Positions 34,361 through 42,760 of a stretch of DNA of 64,000 bases are shown here, one piece after another; the first letter of the stretch is position 1; every line of letters begins with the position of its first letter. Position numbers and translations under genes: made by a program. The notes beneath the pieces are model-generated. The model made no database searches. It saw only the letters and a program-made list of their open reading frames with translations, and was not told where the DNA came from. The stretch is from CAYOWQ01 sp964407695 (GTDB lineage Bacteria; Planctomycetota; Phycisphaerae; Phycisphaerales; SM1A02): positions 1 to 64,000 of the forward strand of contig CAYOWQ010000008.1 in NCBI GenBank assembly GCA_964407695.1, written 5' to 3'.

Positions 34361-35512
34361 ATGATCAGAATCCTTGCCGCGGCGGGCCTGACGGCCCTCG
34401 GTTCAAATCAGGCAACGCAGATGCCCATGGGGCCTCTCGAGCGGTATGAACCCAAGGTATACGACGTGGGGTTTGAGGTTCAACTGACCAGTGAGTCGCC
34501 AGACCGTACGCCGGGATATACAACGCATGAGGAGGTGTTTGAACGCCGGATCTTCGACATCGCCGATTCTCCAATCGTGTTCCCGATCCTGTTTCGGGGC
34601 CCTTTCAGCAAGGTAGCGCCGGATTCACTTCGGGGGCGCCTGTGGGCCGGTGCCACGGAGGACAACACGCTGTCGCAGCGGACACGTCTGGACACGGGTA
34701 AGGCATTCGACACGCAATTGGCTGTTCTTCCGATCGTGAGGTTCCGAGGTGAGCTCTTAAGATGGCGCATGGAGTTCCGGGCGCAGTCATGGTCGAGTCG
34801 AATCAACGATGGCGCTGCACAGACGCTCACGTGGCCGGTCTCATGGCCGGATGAGGTTCAGGACGGACTAAAGCCGCAGCGCTGGATCGAGAGTGACCAT
34901 GCGATCTTCGGTGAATTCGTTCAGCGAATCAGCCAGGGGCAGCTTCGGCAGGTCCCGCCGTATCTGGCGGCGAAGGATCTGGTGCGTGCTTGCATCAATG
35001 AGATTCGAGTCTCCGGTGACGGGGATGTGCGTCGCTGGCATGAGACGTTGCACGGCCTTGAGTTACAGGGCGCGCTTGCGACGGCGCAATCGGGCAAGGG
35101 CGGGCCCCACGATCTGGTGTGCGTGTGCGTGGCAGTCCTTCGTGCGGCGGGCATCCCAGCGCGTCCGGTGATTGGAATGCAGGAGAGATCCAATGGCACG
35201 AACAAGCTCATCTCGTGGGCCGAGTTCTACCTGGAGGGCGCGGGCTGGATTCCCTTTGATCCGGACGAGATGCGAGGCAAGGGCATTCGAACCCTCAACG
35301 TGAAGCAGGCCTGGCCGGAATTCGGAACGATGAAAGGCCTGAACAACCGGATTCCGCTGGCCTATCACTTCCATCCCACGGTCGATGTTGTGTGCCCTGA
35401 GGCCCCGGCACTCTGGGGATGGGATCCAAGACCCACCATGCCTGCAGGATGCACTCAAATCATTACGTTGAGCCTGGTGTCACGGGGACGCGGGGAAGAA
35501 GACCCGAAGTAA
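34361..35512 (+). CDS. Transglutaminase-like protein lacking catalytic Cys and His
   Basis: A 383-residue protein, probably exported (MIRILAAAGLTALGS start, though the signal is short). The C-terminal half aligns with the transglutaminase core: LVRACINEIRV, then GGPHDLVCVCVAVLRAAGIP followed by ARPVIGM, then SWAEFYLEGAGWIPFDPDE. In active members the first block is GxCxDFA with the nucleophile Cys; here that position is Pro249. The second block normally begins HAW; here it is SWA (Ser285). Asp300 is kept. A catalytic role is therefore unlikely and a binding role is inferred. The start at 34361 has AAAGGTG about 6 nt upstream; ATG 34319 is less likely. The end overlaps the convergent zinc-ribbon gene by 33 nt. 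Confidence 0.8.
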   Translation: MIRILAAAGLTALGSNQATQMPMGPLERYEPKVYDVGFEVQLTSESPDRTPGYTTHEEVFERRIFDIADSPIVFPILFRGPFSKVAPDSLRGRLWAGATEDNTLSQRTRLDTGKAFDTQLAVLPIVRFRGELLRWRMEFRAQSWSSRINDGAAQTLTWPVSWPDEVQDGLKPQRWIESDHAIFGEFVQRISQGQLRQVPPYLAAKDLVRACINEIRVSGDGDVRRWHETLHGLELQGALATAQSGKGGPHDLVCVCVAVLRAAGIPARPVIGMQERSNGTNKLISWAEFYLEGAGWIPFDPDEMRGKGIRTLNVKQAWPEFGTMKGLNNRIPLAYHFHPTVDVVCPEAPALWGWDPRPTMPAGCTQIITLSLVSRGRGEEDPK

Positions 35513-35776
35513 CTGGCTTCCGCCCGGCAGGAGCATCATCAGGAAGGCGACAACGACCAGAAGAACGATAATCACTCGCCATTTCTGTGCGAAGACCCTG
35601 GTCACGGGGTGGTAGCTCGACGTGTGGCCTGCCAGGTAGGAGAAACACTTGGGGCAGATGTCAGCCTGGTCCCAGATGCTGGCGCCGCATTCAGGGCAAT
35701 GACCTGATTCGTCGGAAAACCGTTCAAGGTCTTCCGGGCTCGGGCCTTCATTGATCATTTGAGAGCGGCGTGCCAT
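35480..35776 (-). CDS. Small zinc-ribbon membrane protein
   Basis: A 98-residue protein with a zinc ribbon CPECGASIWDQADICPKC (residues about 27-44) and one C-terminal membrane helix (RVIIVLLVVVAFLMMLL, about 67-83). The N-terminus would be cytoplasmic if tail-anchored. Function unknown; such small zinc-ribbon anchors are common in planctomycetes. The 3' 33 nt overlap the transglutaminase-like gene on the other strand. Confidence 0.75.
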   Translation of the reverse strand: MARRSQMINEGPSPEDLERFSDESGHCPECGASIWDQADICPKCFSYLAGHTSSYHPVTRVFAQKWRVIIVLLVVVAFLMMLLPGGSQLLRVFFPASP

Positions 35777-36025
35777 GCCGGGAGTGTAAGCGGATGCAGG
35801 GCGCGGGCATGCGCGATTTCAGAGGGGGTCGTGGGTGTCGATCGATCTGACGAAAAGCCGTCCCGCGCCCTGCGATGCCCCCTACGGGGGCGGCTACAGG
35901 GTCCACAATGCCGGGCGAAGGGCCTAAAGTCAATCAAGACTCTTCAATTTTGCCCGATTTGTCGGCAGATTGGCAAGTCCGGCTCAACCAGACCTCTCCC
36001 GAACCTCCACCAGGAAAACCAACTC

Positions 36026-36583
36026 ATGGCTCGAACGCTTTCTTCAATGGTTGAACTCGGCATCAAAGCGCCGTCATTCTCACTCCCCGATCCCACCGGC
36101 CGTCACGTCAAGCTCTCGGACGTTGCGGGAGAAAAGGGGCTGCTGGTGATGTTCATCTGCAACCACTGCCCGTTCGTCAAGCATGTCCGAAGTGAGTTGG
36201 CAAGGCTGGGTTCAGCCCTCGCGGCCAAGGGCATCGGCGTGGTGGCGATCAGCGCCAATGATGTTGCCAATTATCCCGACGATTCACCTGAGAAAATGGC
36301 GATTGAATCAAAGGAGGCGGGGTACACGTTCCCGTATCTCTACGATGAATCTCAAGAGGTGGCCCGTGCCTATGGAGCCGAGTGCACACCCGACTTTTTT
36401 CTCTTCGATGGCGACCTCCGGCTTGTATATCGGGGTCAACTCGATGACAGCCGTCCGGGCAACGGAGTTCCGGTAACCGGCGGCGACCTTCGTCGGGCAG
36501 CGACGGCGTTGGTCAACGGGTCTCCAATCGATTCAGACCAGCGGCCCAGCATGGGATGCAACATCAAATGGAAGGGGTCCTGA
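36026..36583 (+). CDS. Thioredoxin-fold redoxin (AhpC/TSA family)
   Basis: A 185-residue peroxiredoxin/thioredoxin-like protein: LGIKAPSFSLPDPTGRHVKL, LLVMFICNHCPFVKHVRSEL with a CxxC-like CNHC, GVVAISANDVANYPDDSPE, FPYLYDESQEVARAYGAECT and PDFFLFDGDLRLVYRGQLDD with the cis-Pro region. The NHCPFVKH signature marks a widespread subfamily of cytosolic redoxins of unknown partner. No signal peptide. ATG 36026 is chosen over 35759 because the upstream extension is unrelated and lies over the start of the zinc-ribbon gene. Confidence 0.9.
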   Translation: MARTLSSMVELGIKAPSFSLPDPTGRHVKLSDVAGEKGLLVMFICNHCPFVKHVRSELARLGSALAAKGIGVVAISANDVANYPDDSPEKMAIESKEAGYTFPYLYDESQEVARAYGAECTPDFFLFDGDLRLVYRGQLDDSRPGNGVPVTGGDLRRAATALVNGSPIDSDQRPSMGCNIKWKGS

Positions 36584-36632
36584 ACGGAGGTTCGGACGGA
36601 ATTTTCAAGCCTTTTCCAATGCTGGAGCTAGA

Positions 36633-37253
36633 ATGGAAGTGCCTCCAAAATCCGGGGTTGCGCGAGGAACTGCTCAGGTGAATGTCGATACCGTCCAAGC
36701 GACTACGAAAGTTCTGCAGGAACTCGAGCGAGGTGACTCGTCGGCTGCCAGCAGGCTCTTTCCACTGGTTTATGACGAGCTTCGGGCACTGGCCGCGGCC
36801 CAGATGCGCCGCGAGCGGCCGGATCACACGCTGCAACCGACCGCACTGGTGCACGAAGCCTTCCTTCGACTCATTGAGCAGACAAATGTTGACTGGAAAA
36901 ACCGGGCCCACTTTTTCGCGGTGGCCGCACAGGCCATTCGCCGAATCCTGATTGATCACGCACGGAAGCACAATGCGCAGAAACGCGGCGGTGATTTTGC
37001 CCGGGTTCCCTTAGAGGATGCGGCTCCCGAGAATCGAGGACGGACCCTGGACCTCGTGGCGCTGGACGACGCGCTCGAGCGTCTGGCTGAGCGTTCCTCG
37101 CGACAAGCGCAGATCGTCGAAATGCGATATTTCGGGGGGCTCACTGGCGAAGAGGTCGCGCACGTGCTGGGTGTTTCGCGCACCACCGTCGCCGATGAAT
37201 GGGCGATTGCCCGAGCGTGGCTGCTGAAGGAACTGGGCGGAACGGCCGCATGA
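36633..37253 (+). CDS. ECF-like sigma factor, planctomycete subtype
   Basis: A 206-residue sigma-70-family factor of the subtype common in planctomycetes and Gemmata relatives: region 2 as LFPLVYDELRALAAAQMRRE and DHTLQPTALVHEAFLRLIEQ, then HFFAVAAQAIRRILIDHARK, and region 4 as LERLAERSSRQAQIVEMRYF with the helix-turn-helix EVAHVLGVSRTTVADEWAIA. ATG 36633 has GGAG 5 nt upstream; GTG 36678 with GAGGAA upstream is also plausible. Its stop overlaps the kinase start (ATGA), so the two are coupled; in planctomycetes this pairing suggests phosphorylation-controlled sigma activity, which is inference here. Confidence 0.92.
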   Translation: MEVPPKSGVARGTAQVNVDTVQATTKVLQELERGDSSAASRLFPLVYDELRALAAAQMRRERPDHTLQPTALVHEAFLRLIEQTNVDWKNRAHFFAVAAQAIRRILIDHARKHNAQKRGGDFARVPLEDAAPENRGRTLDLVALDDALERLAERSSRQAQIVEMRYFGGLTGEEVAHVLGVSRTTVADEWAIARAWLLKELGGTAA

Positions 37254-39805
37254 GCGAGTGGCATGATCGGGTGGGACAACTCTTCCTTGAAGCGTCGAAG
37301 CGGACGCCGGCGGAGCGGGAACCCTTTCTTCGAGCTGAATGCGGCTCAGACCAGTCGCTCTATGAAGAAGTCGTGGCCATGCTGGGGCACGACCACACGA
37401 CCGCGAGCCCGTTGGATGTGCCGATTCTGTCGCGCACGATGCAGGATGCGGTCATGGCCGAGAACCCCTCACCGACCGACGGCGGCGAGACCATCGTCAT
37501 CGGCGGCTATCGCGTCATCCGGGTGCTGGGTGTTGGCGGCATGGGTGTGGTCTATCTCGCCGAGCAGGACCGGCCTCGGCGCACCATTGCCCTGAAGGTA
37601 ATCAAACCGGGAATGACCTCGTCCGGGCTTCTGAAACGTTTTGACGTGGAGCAAGAGGCGCTGGGGCGGCTTCAGCATTCGGGAATCGCGCAGATCTTCG
37701 AGGCGGGTGTCCACAAGCCCGACGGCACCGAAGATCGCAGGCGGTGGCAGCCCTATTTCGCGATGGAATTCGTCGAGGGGCTTCCGCTCAACGACTATTG
37801 CCGCACGATGTCGCTGGGCGATCGGGCGAGGCTCGAAATCATGGCACGAATCGCCGACGCGGTGAACCACGCTCACCAGCGAGGTGTGATTCATCGTGAT
37901 TTGAAGCCGGGAAACATTCTCGTCGACGCCATGGGTCAGCCCAAGATTCTTGACTTCGGCGTGGCTCGCTGCACGGGAAGCGACATTCAGGCCACCACCC
38001 TGCATACCGACATCGGTCAGCTCGTCGGCACGCTTCCATACATGAGCCCCGAGCAGGTTGCGGGCGACCCGAGCCAGATCGATACGCGAAGCGACATCTA
38101 TGCGCTGGGCGTCGTCATGTACCAGTTGTTGACGGGACAGATGCCGCATGATGTCACGGGCCGAAGCATCCCGGAGGCTGCGCGGATCATCATCGACACC
38201 GACCCGACCCCGCTGAGCTCGTACAACCGGGTCTTCCGCGGCGACCTCGACACCATCGTCCGCAAGGCGCTGGAAAAGGACAAAGCCCGGCGCTACCAGA
38301 GCGCTGCCGAGCTGGCGGCGGACATACGTCGATTCCTCAACGATGAGCCGATCGTCGCCCGGCCCGCAAGCACGATCTACCAGTGGTCGAAGTTCGCCAA
38401 GCGCAACAAGGGCCTCGTGGCCGGGTTGGCGCTGGCGTTCGCGTTCCTGATCGTGGGACTGATCGGAACCTCGGTCTTGTGGTCGAAGGCGCTGCAGGAG
38501 AAGAAGCTGGCGGAGCTGGCCGAGGCTGATGCCAGGACCGCTGCCGAGGAGGCCCGGGCGGCCGAGGCCAAGGCGACGCGTCGGTTCGAGGATGTGCGCA
38601 CGCTGGCCAATGCGTTCATCTTCGACACCTACGACCAGGTGACCCCCCTGCCGGGCTCGACGAAGGTTCGCAAGCACATTGTCACGACCGCGCTCAAATA
38701 CCTGGATCGCCTGGCGTCTGAGGGCGAGGACGACACCAACCTGTTGCTGGATATCGCCGAGGCGTACACGCGGATCGGCGAAGTGCAGGGCTACGGCTCG
38801 CGGTCGAACCTTGGCGACTTCGACGGGGCCATGGCCAGCCAGACCAAGGCGTTCGACATCCGCAAGGCCCTCCTGGTCAAGGAGCCCGAGAACCCGCGGG
38901 TGCGGCGATCGATCTCGATCAGCGAAGCGGCGATTGGAAACCTTTACTTCGGAAAAGACGACGGCGAGAAGGCGCTGGAGCACTTTACCAATGCGTTGAA
39001 CATGAGGGAGTCGCTGCTTGCCGAGAATCCCGGCGACGCGAAGGCCCATCGCGACGTCGCCACTGCGCACCAATGGATCGGCAACGCCAGGATGACGTTG
39101 AAACAGACCGACGAAGCACTGGCTTCCTACGAGGAGTTTCTCAGGATCCAGAAGGAACTCTCCGAAACTCTCGGCGACTTCCAGTCCCGGCGGGATTACT
39201 CGGTGGCGCTGGAAAAAATCGGCGATGTCAACCGCGATCTCGGTCACGAGCTGCAGGAAACACTTCCCACGGGAGAGGTCAATCGCTTCTACGTCCAGGC
39301 GCTGCCGAGATACGAGGAGAGCCTGCGAATTCGGCGCCTCCTCGCCGAAGAGCAGCCGGGAAACTGGGAAACGCTCTCGGACATCGCCATCTCGTGCCAG
39401 AAGGTGGGCGACATCCTCGTGCGCATGGGACGAGTCGCCGACGCCATGCCCACGCTTCAGGAATGCGTGCTGATCTCGCGGAAGATCGCCGAGTCGGACC
39501 GAGACGACGTCACGGCCAAGACCGTGCTGGTGGTGTCGCTGCACAAGCTCTCGTCCGCCTACGACGCCATGGGTGGCGACACCGCCCTGCCCCCCAGCCA
39601 GCGGGCCACGGCCGAAGAGGAAGCGATCAGGCTGTCGGTCGAGGCGGTGGACATCCTCAAGGCGCTGAAGGAAGCGGGCAAGCTCGAGGGCCGGTTCGTG
39701 GAATGGATCGACCTGATCGGCTCGGTGCTGAAATCGCAGCAGGACAAGCTGGCGAAGATTCAGAGTGAGACACCGCGCCCCGCCACCCTTCCCGACGGGC
39801 GGTGA
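37250..39805 (+). CDS. Membrane-anchored Ser/Thr protein kinase with TPR region
   Basis: An 851-residue kinase. A 75-residue leader (FLEASKRTPAEREPFLRAEC) typical of planctomycete kinases precedes the catalytic domain: GVGGMGVVYLA, IALKVIK with Lys116, HRDLKPGN (215-222), DFG (235-237), TLPYMSPEQVAG. A membrane helix (GLVAGLALAFAFLIVGLIG, about 387-405) is followed by an Ala/Glu-rich coiled segment and TPR-like repeats (DIAEAYTRIGEVQGYG, SISEAAIGNLYFGKDDGEKA, ATAHQWIGNARM). It overlaps the sigma gene by 4 nt. It shares architecture with the kinase at 20381-23344 but is not a close copy. Confidence 0.94.
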   Translation: MSEWHDRVGQLFLEASKRTPAEREPFLRAECGSDQSLYEEVVAMLGHDHTTASPLDVPILSRTMQDAVMAENPSPTDGGETIVIGGYRVIRVLGVGGMGVVYLAEQDRPRRTIALKVIKPGMTSSGLLKRFDVEQEALGRLQHSGIAQIFEAGVHKPDGTEDRRRWQPYFAMEFVEGLPLNDYCRTMSLGDRARLEIMARIADAVNHAHQRGVIHRDLKPGNILVDAMGQPKILDFGVARCTGSDIQATTLHTDIGQLVGTLPYMSPEQVAGDPSQIDTRSDIYALGVVMYQLLTGQMPHDVTGRSIPEAARIIIDTDPTPLSSYNRVFRGDLDTIVRKALEKDKARRYQSAAELAADIRRFLNDEPIVARPASTIYQWSKFAKRNKGLVAGLALAFAFLIVGLIGTSVLWSKALQEKKLAELAEADARTAAEEARAAEAKATRRFEDVRTLANAFIFDTYDQVTPLPGSTKVRKHIVTTALKYLDRLASEGEDDTNLLLDIAEAYTRIGEVQGYGSRSNLGDFDGAMASQTKAFDIRKALLVKEPENPRVRRSISISEAAIGNLYFGKDDGEKALEHFTNALNMRESLLAENPGDAKAHRDVATAHQWIGNARMTLKQTDEALASYEEFLRIQKELSETLGDFQSRRDYSVALEKIGDVNRDLGHELQETLPTGEVNRFYVQALPRYEESLRIRRLLAEEQPGNWETLSDIAISCQKVGDILVRMGRVADAMPTLQECVLISRKIAESDRDDVTAKTVLVVSLHKLSSAYDAMGGDTALPPSQRATAEEEAIRLSVEAVDILKALKEAGKLEGRFVEWIDLIGSVLKSQQDKLAKIQSETPRPATLPDGR

Positions 39806-39956
39806 GCGACCGACCGTTCCACGCTCGCCGAGAAGAACTCTGCCTGCGCCATCGACTCCGCGCCCTGGCGCCGACTTCTCGGACGCGAATTGACGTCCAT
39901 CGCGATTATCGCGCTGGAACCGCTGATTCCCGCGTGCATCACGTCCCAGAACCTGT

Positions 39957-40158
39957 TCGAGGGGAACAACTTTCCTCGACGGTTGCTCAACTTTCCTCGA
40001 CGGTTGGACAACTTCTCTCGACGGTTGCTCAACTTTCCTCGACGATTGGAGAACTTCTCTCGACGGTTGGACGACTTCTCTCGACGGTTGGACAACTTCC
40101 TTCGAAGGTTGCTCGCCGTCCATCGAAGGTTGGCCAACTTCCTTCGAAGGTTGCTCGT
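39957..40158. repeat. 21-nt tandem array, about nine units
   Basis: Contiguous 21-nt units, consensus TCGACGGTTGCTCAACTTTC plus C, from 39976 with a shortened unit before it. Two alternating forms occur, GGTTGCTCAAC and GGTTGGACAAC; most retain the dyad GTTG-NN-CAAC (units 1, 2, 3, 6, 8). Unit starts shift from TCGAC to TCGAA in the last three. After rotation it matches the consensus of the 2200-2493 array at 13 of 21 positions. Long frames on both strands follow from the period being a multiple of three; none is called as a gene. The rest of 39806-40287 shows nothing else. Confidence 0.9.
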
Positions 40159-40287
40159 CCCCGCGGGCTGGGGGTTCATTCGGGCGAGTGGATTCTCAGA
40201 CGTGTGGGCGTCAGGAAAGCGGGCGGGCGATGGGCAACGCCGGTCCGGATGCGCTGCCCACCGCCGCCGCCCTGAGGAAAGGCAGGT

Positions 40288-40923
40288 TCATGCCCAGCGC
40301 TGCCTTCCCCGCAGAAAGAAGACCCCGGCCATCACCGCCAGCACCCCCGGCACCGCCAGAACCCCCGGCGCGGGGATGGGGCTGAAGAAATGCAGGTCGT
40401 CGACGAACGGGTAGGAGTCGACGAAGTCGAAGATGATTGCCTTGTAAAATGGAGTGTCGGAAACGACGCCGAAGAATTTGTTGCCGGAGCCAAGACTTCC
40501 AAAACTCTTTTTCCCGACCCAGGTGTCGTCCATAGACAGGTCGAACCCGATGTCGCCCAGATAGTTCACGGCGATCCACGACTGCGGGGTGTCGAACTCC
40601 ACTGTGATGTTTCCGAAGTTGAACGGCGCTCCCTTGATGCCGAAGCCGTCAAGGAAATTCAGCTGTGCAGTCCCGACGTCATTACCGTCGGTGAAGTGCA
40701 CGCCGAGGTCGGCGTACTGCTCGGTCACCACCTGACCGAACACCTCGGTGAAACCGATGGTGGTGATCGGCTCCCCCACCGCCGCCGACCAGTCATCCTT
40801 GCTGGTGGAGCTGTAGATGATTCCCGCGTCGGCCCGGCGACAGGCCGGGAAGCAGGCAGAGAGGCCAAGAATGGCCGCGACAAGGGCGGCGGGCGACCGG
40901 CCGATCGGGGCGCAGGGGTTCAT
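40288..40923 (-). CDS. PEP-CTERM sorting-domain protein
   Basis: A 211-residue exported protein. The signal peptide (AALVAAILGLSACFPACRRADAG, split by a small polar patch) is followed by a beta-rich body (IGFTEVFGQVVTEQYADLGV, FGNITVEFDTPQSWIAVNYL, IIFDFVDSYPFVDDLHFFSP) typical of PEP-CTERM proteins. The end reads SPIPAPGVLAVPGVLAVMAG then FFLRGRQRWA: a PEP-like turn, a membrane helix and a basic tail, the exosortase recognition pattern. ATG 40923 is preferred over 40953. It lies 66 nt downstream of guaB on the same strand. Ligand unknown. Confidence 0.82.
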   Translation of the reverse strand: MNPCAPIGRSPAALVAAILGLSACFPACRRADAGIIYSSTSKDDWSAAVGEPITTIGFTEVFGQVVTEQYADLGVHFTDGNDVGTAQLNFLDGFGIKGAPFNFGNITVEFDTPQSWIAVNYLGDIGFDLSMDDTWVGKKSFGSLGSGNKFFGVVSDTPFYKAIIFDFVDSYPFVDDLHFFSPIPAPGVLAVPGVLAVMAGVFFLRGRQRWA

Positions 40924-40989
40924 ACGCTTGAGATACGCCGACCCCGGCGGCATCCTGCGCGGGAGGTGTCACCTCAGCGACAATTGTTC

Positions 40990-42513
40990 CTACTCCGCAT
41001 CCGCGTTGGCCAGTGAATAGTTGGGCGATTCGCGGGTGATCTGGATGTCGTGAGGGTGGGATTCGATCAGGCCCGCCCCGGAGACGCGGACGAAGCGGGT
41101 GTTGGCGCGGAACTCCGCGAGCGTCTTGCAGCCGCAGTAGCCCATGGCGCTTCTGACCCCGCCCACCATCTGGTAGACGAAGTCCGCCAGCGCTCCGCGA
41201 TACGGCACCCGGCCCTCGACGCCTTCGGGCACGAACTTGCGGGTTTCGGAGATGTTGCCCTGGGCGTATCGGTCGGCAGAGCCCGCCGACATCGCCCCCT
41301 GGCTGCCCATGCCGCGGTAGGTCTTGAAGCGTCGGCCGCGATGCAGCACCAGCTCGCCCGGGCTTTCATCAAGCCCGGCGAAGAGGCCGCCCAGCATGAC
41401 CGACGAGGCCCCCGCCGCCAGCGCTTTGGCGATATCGCCGGACTGGCGGATGCCGCCGTCGGCGATGATGGGCACCCCGGCGTCGTCGGCGGCGCGGCAC
41501 GCGTTGAACACCGCGGTGATCTGGGGCACGCCCACGCCGGTGACCACGCGTGTGGTGCAGATCGACCCGGGGCCGATGCCCACCTTCACCGCATCGGCTC
41601 CGGCGTCGATCAGGGCCTTGGCCCCTGCCTCGGTGGCGATGTTGCCGGCGATGATGTCGATGTCGTACTTCCTGCGGATGGCCTGCACGGTCTTGATGAC
41701 GTTCTCGGAATGGCCGTGGGCGGTGTCGACCACGATGACGTCGACCTCGGCCTCGATCAGGGCATCTACGCGGTCGAACTGCAGCACGCCGACGGCGGCG
41801 CCGACGCGGAGTCGGCCGCGGGCATCGCGACAGGCGGCGGGATGGCGATGGAAGTTGTCGATATCGCGCATGGTGATGAGGCCGGCGAGTCTGCCGTCGC
41901 GATCGACAAGGAGCAGTTTCTCCACGCGGGCGCGGGTGAGGATCTCCTCGGCCTTTGACGGGTTGGTGTCGGGCGGCGCGGTCACGAGGTTGGCCTTGGT
42001 CATGACGTCGCCGACCAGGGCATTGGGCACTGGGCAGGATTTCCCGGGGTTGGGACAGGCGGAGCCTTCCTTGCCCAGGAACTTCATGTCGCGGCGGGTG
42101 AGGATGCCGACCACGCGGCCGCGGCTGGTCCCGTCGTCGGTGACGGGGAAGCCGGAAACATTCTGCTCGGCCATGAGGCTGACGGCCCTGCCGACGGTGT
42201 CGGCTGGGCTGAGGGTAACGGGGTCGGCGATGACGCCGTTTTCGGAGCGTTTGACCTTGGCCACTTCGCGGGCCTGGTCGGCGGGCTTCAGATTCTTGTG
42301 GACGATGCCGATTCCGCCTTCCTGGGCCAGGGCGATGGCGAGGGCCGCTTCGGTCACAGTGTCCATGGGGGCCGAGACAAGGGGGATATTGACCCGGATA
42401 TTGCGGGTGAGGCGGGTGGAAGTGTCGGTCTGATCCGGAGTGACCGCGCTGAACGCCGGGAGAAGAAGGACGTCGTCAAAGGTGATCCCGTCGTGAATGA
42501 TCTTGTCTTCCAT
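40990..42513 (-). CDS. guaB: IMP dehydrogenase
   Basis: A 507-residue enzyme that oxidises IMP to XMP with NAD, the committed step to GMP. Motifs in order: GITFDDVLLLPAFSAV, PLVSAPMDTVTEAALA, GGIGIVHKN, two CBS domains (about 95-215), then VDTAHGHSENV, IIAGNIATEAGAKALIDAGA, the catalytic-Cys loop GPGSICTTRVVTGVGVPQ, IIADGGIRQSGDIAKALAAG, YRGMGSQGAMS and the terminal ESHPHDIQITRESPNY. ATG 42513 gives the normal N-terminus (MEDKIIHDGITFDD). A candidate promoter at 42520-42548 would start transcription at or near the ATG. Confidence 0.97.
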   Translation of the reverse strand: MEDKIIHDGITFDDVLLLPAFSAVTPDQTDTSTRLTRNIRVNIPLVSAPMDTVTEAALAIALAQEGGIGIVHKNLKPADQAREVAKVKRSENGVIADPVTLSPADTVGRAVSLMAEQNVSGFPVTDDGTSRGRVVGILTRRDMKFLGKEGSACPNPGKSCPVPNALVGDVMTKANLVTAPPDTNPSKAEEILTRARVEKLLLVDRDGRLAGLITMRDIDNFHRHPAACRDARGRLRVGAAVGVLQFDRVDALIEAEVDVIVVDTAHGHSENVIKTVQAIRRKYDIDIIAGNIATEAGAKALIDAGADAVKVGIGPGSICTTRVVTGVGVPQITAVFNACRAADDAGVPIIADGGIRQSGDIAKALAAGASSVMLGGLFAGLDESPGELVLHRGRRFKTYRGMGSQGAMSAGSADRYAQGNISETRKFVPEGVEGRVPYRGALADFVYQMVGGVRSAMGYCGCKTLAEFRANTRFVRVSGAGLIESHPHDIQITRESPNYSLANADAE

Positions 42514-42519
42514 TGAACA

Positions 42520-42548
42520 ATTGTGCGGGAGGGTGAATCCGATGTCAA
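42520..42548 (-). promoter_or_regulatory. Candidate guaB promoter, possibly leaderless
   Basis: On the minus strand TTGACA (42548-42543) and CACAAT (42525-42520) are 17 nt apart. The expected start site is within a few bases of the guaB ATG at 42513, implying little or no 5' leader. No Shine-Dalgarno is visible before the ATG, which fits. Confidence 0.4.
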
Positions 42549-42760
42549 TGGGGTCCGCCGACACCGCCGAACAGCGGCCGTTTGGAACCGTTTGTGCGCG
42601 GTTTACGGACAACGTGGGCACAGACCGATGCGCAGCGGTGTGAACGGGGTTGTTTCCAGAGGGTTTCATCTCCTGCGGGCGTGTGATACGCTAAGCGGTC
42701 TGGAATTTGGTCGACCTGAGGCCCGTTTTCCCAACCCCGGCCCAGGCAGGAGGTTTGCAC

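Noticed and set aside
37469..40123. An 884-codon open frame on the minus strand across the kinase gene
   Set aside because: It is antisense to a kinase with all catalytic motifs in place, has no family resemblance, and is open because of high GC codon use; its start lies within the 21-nt array.
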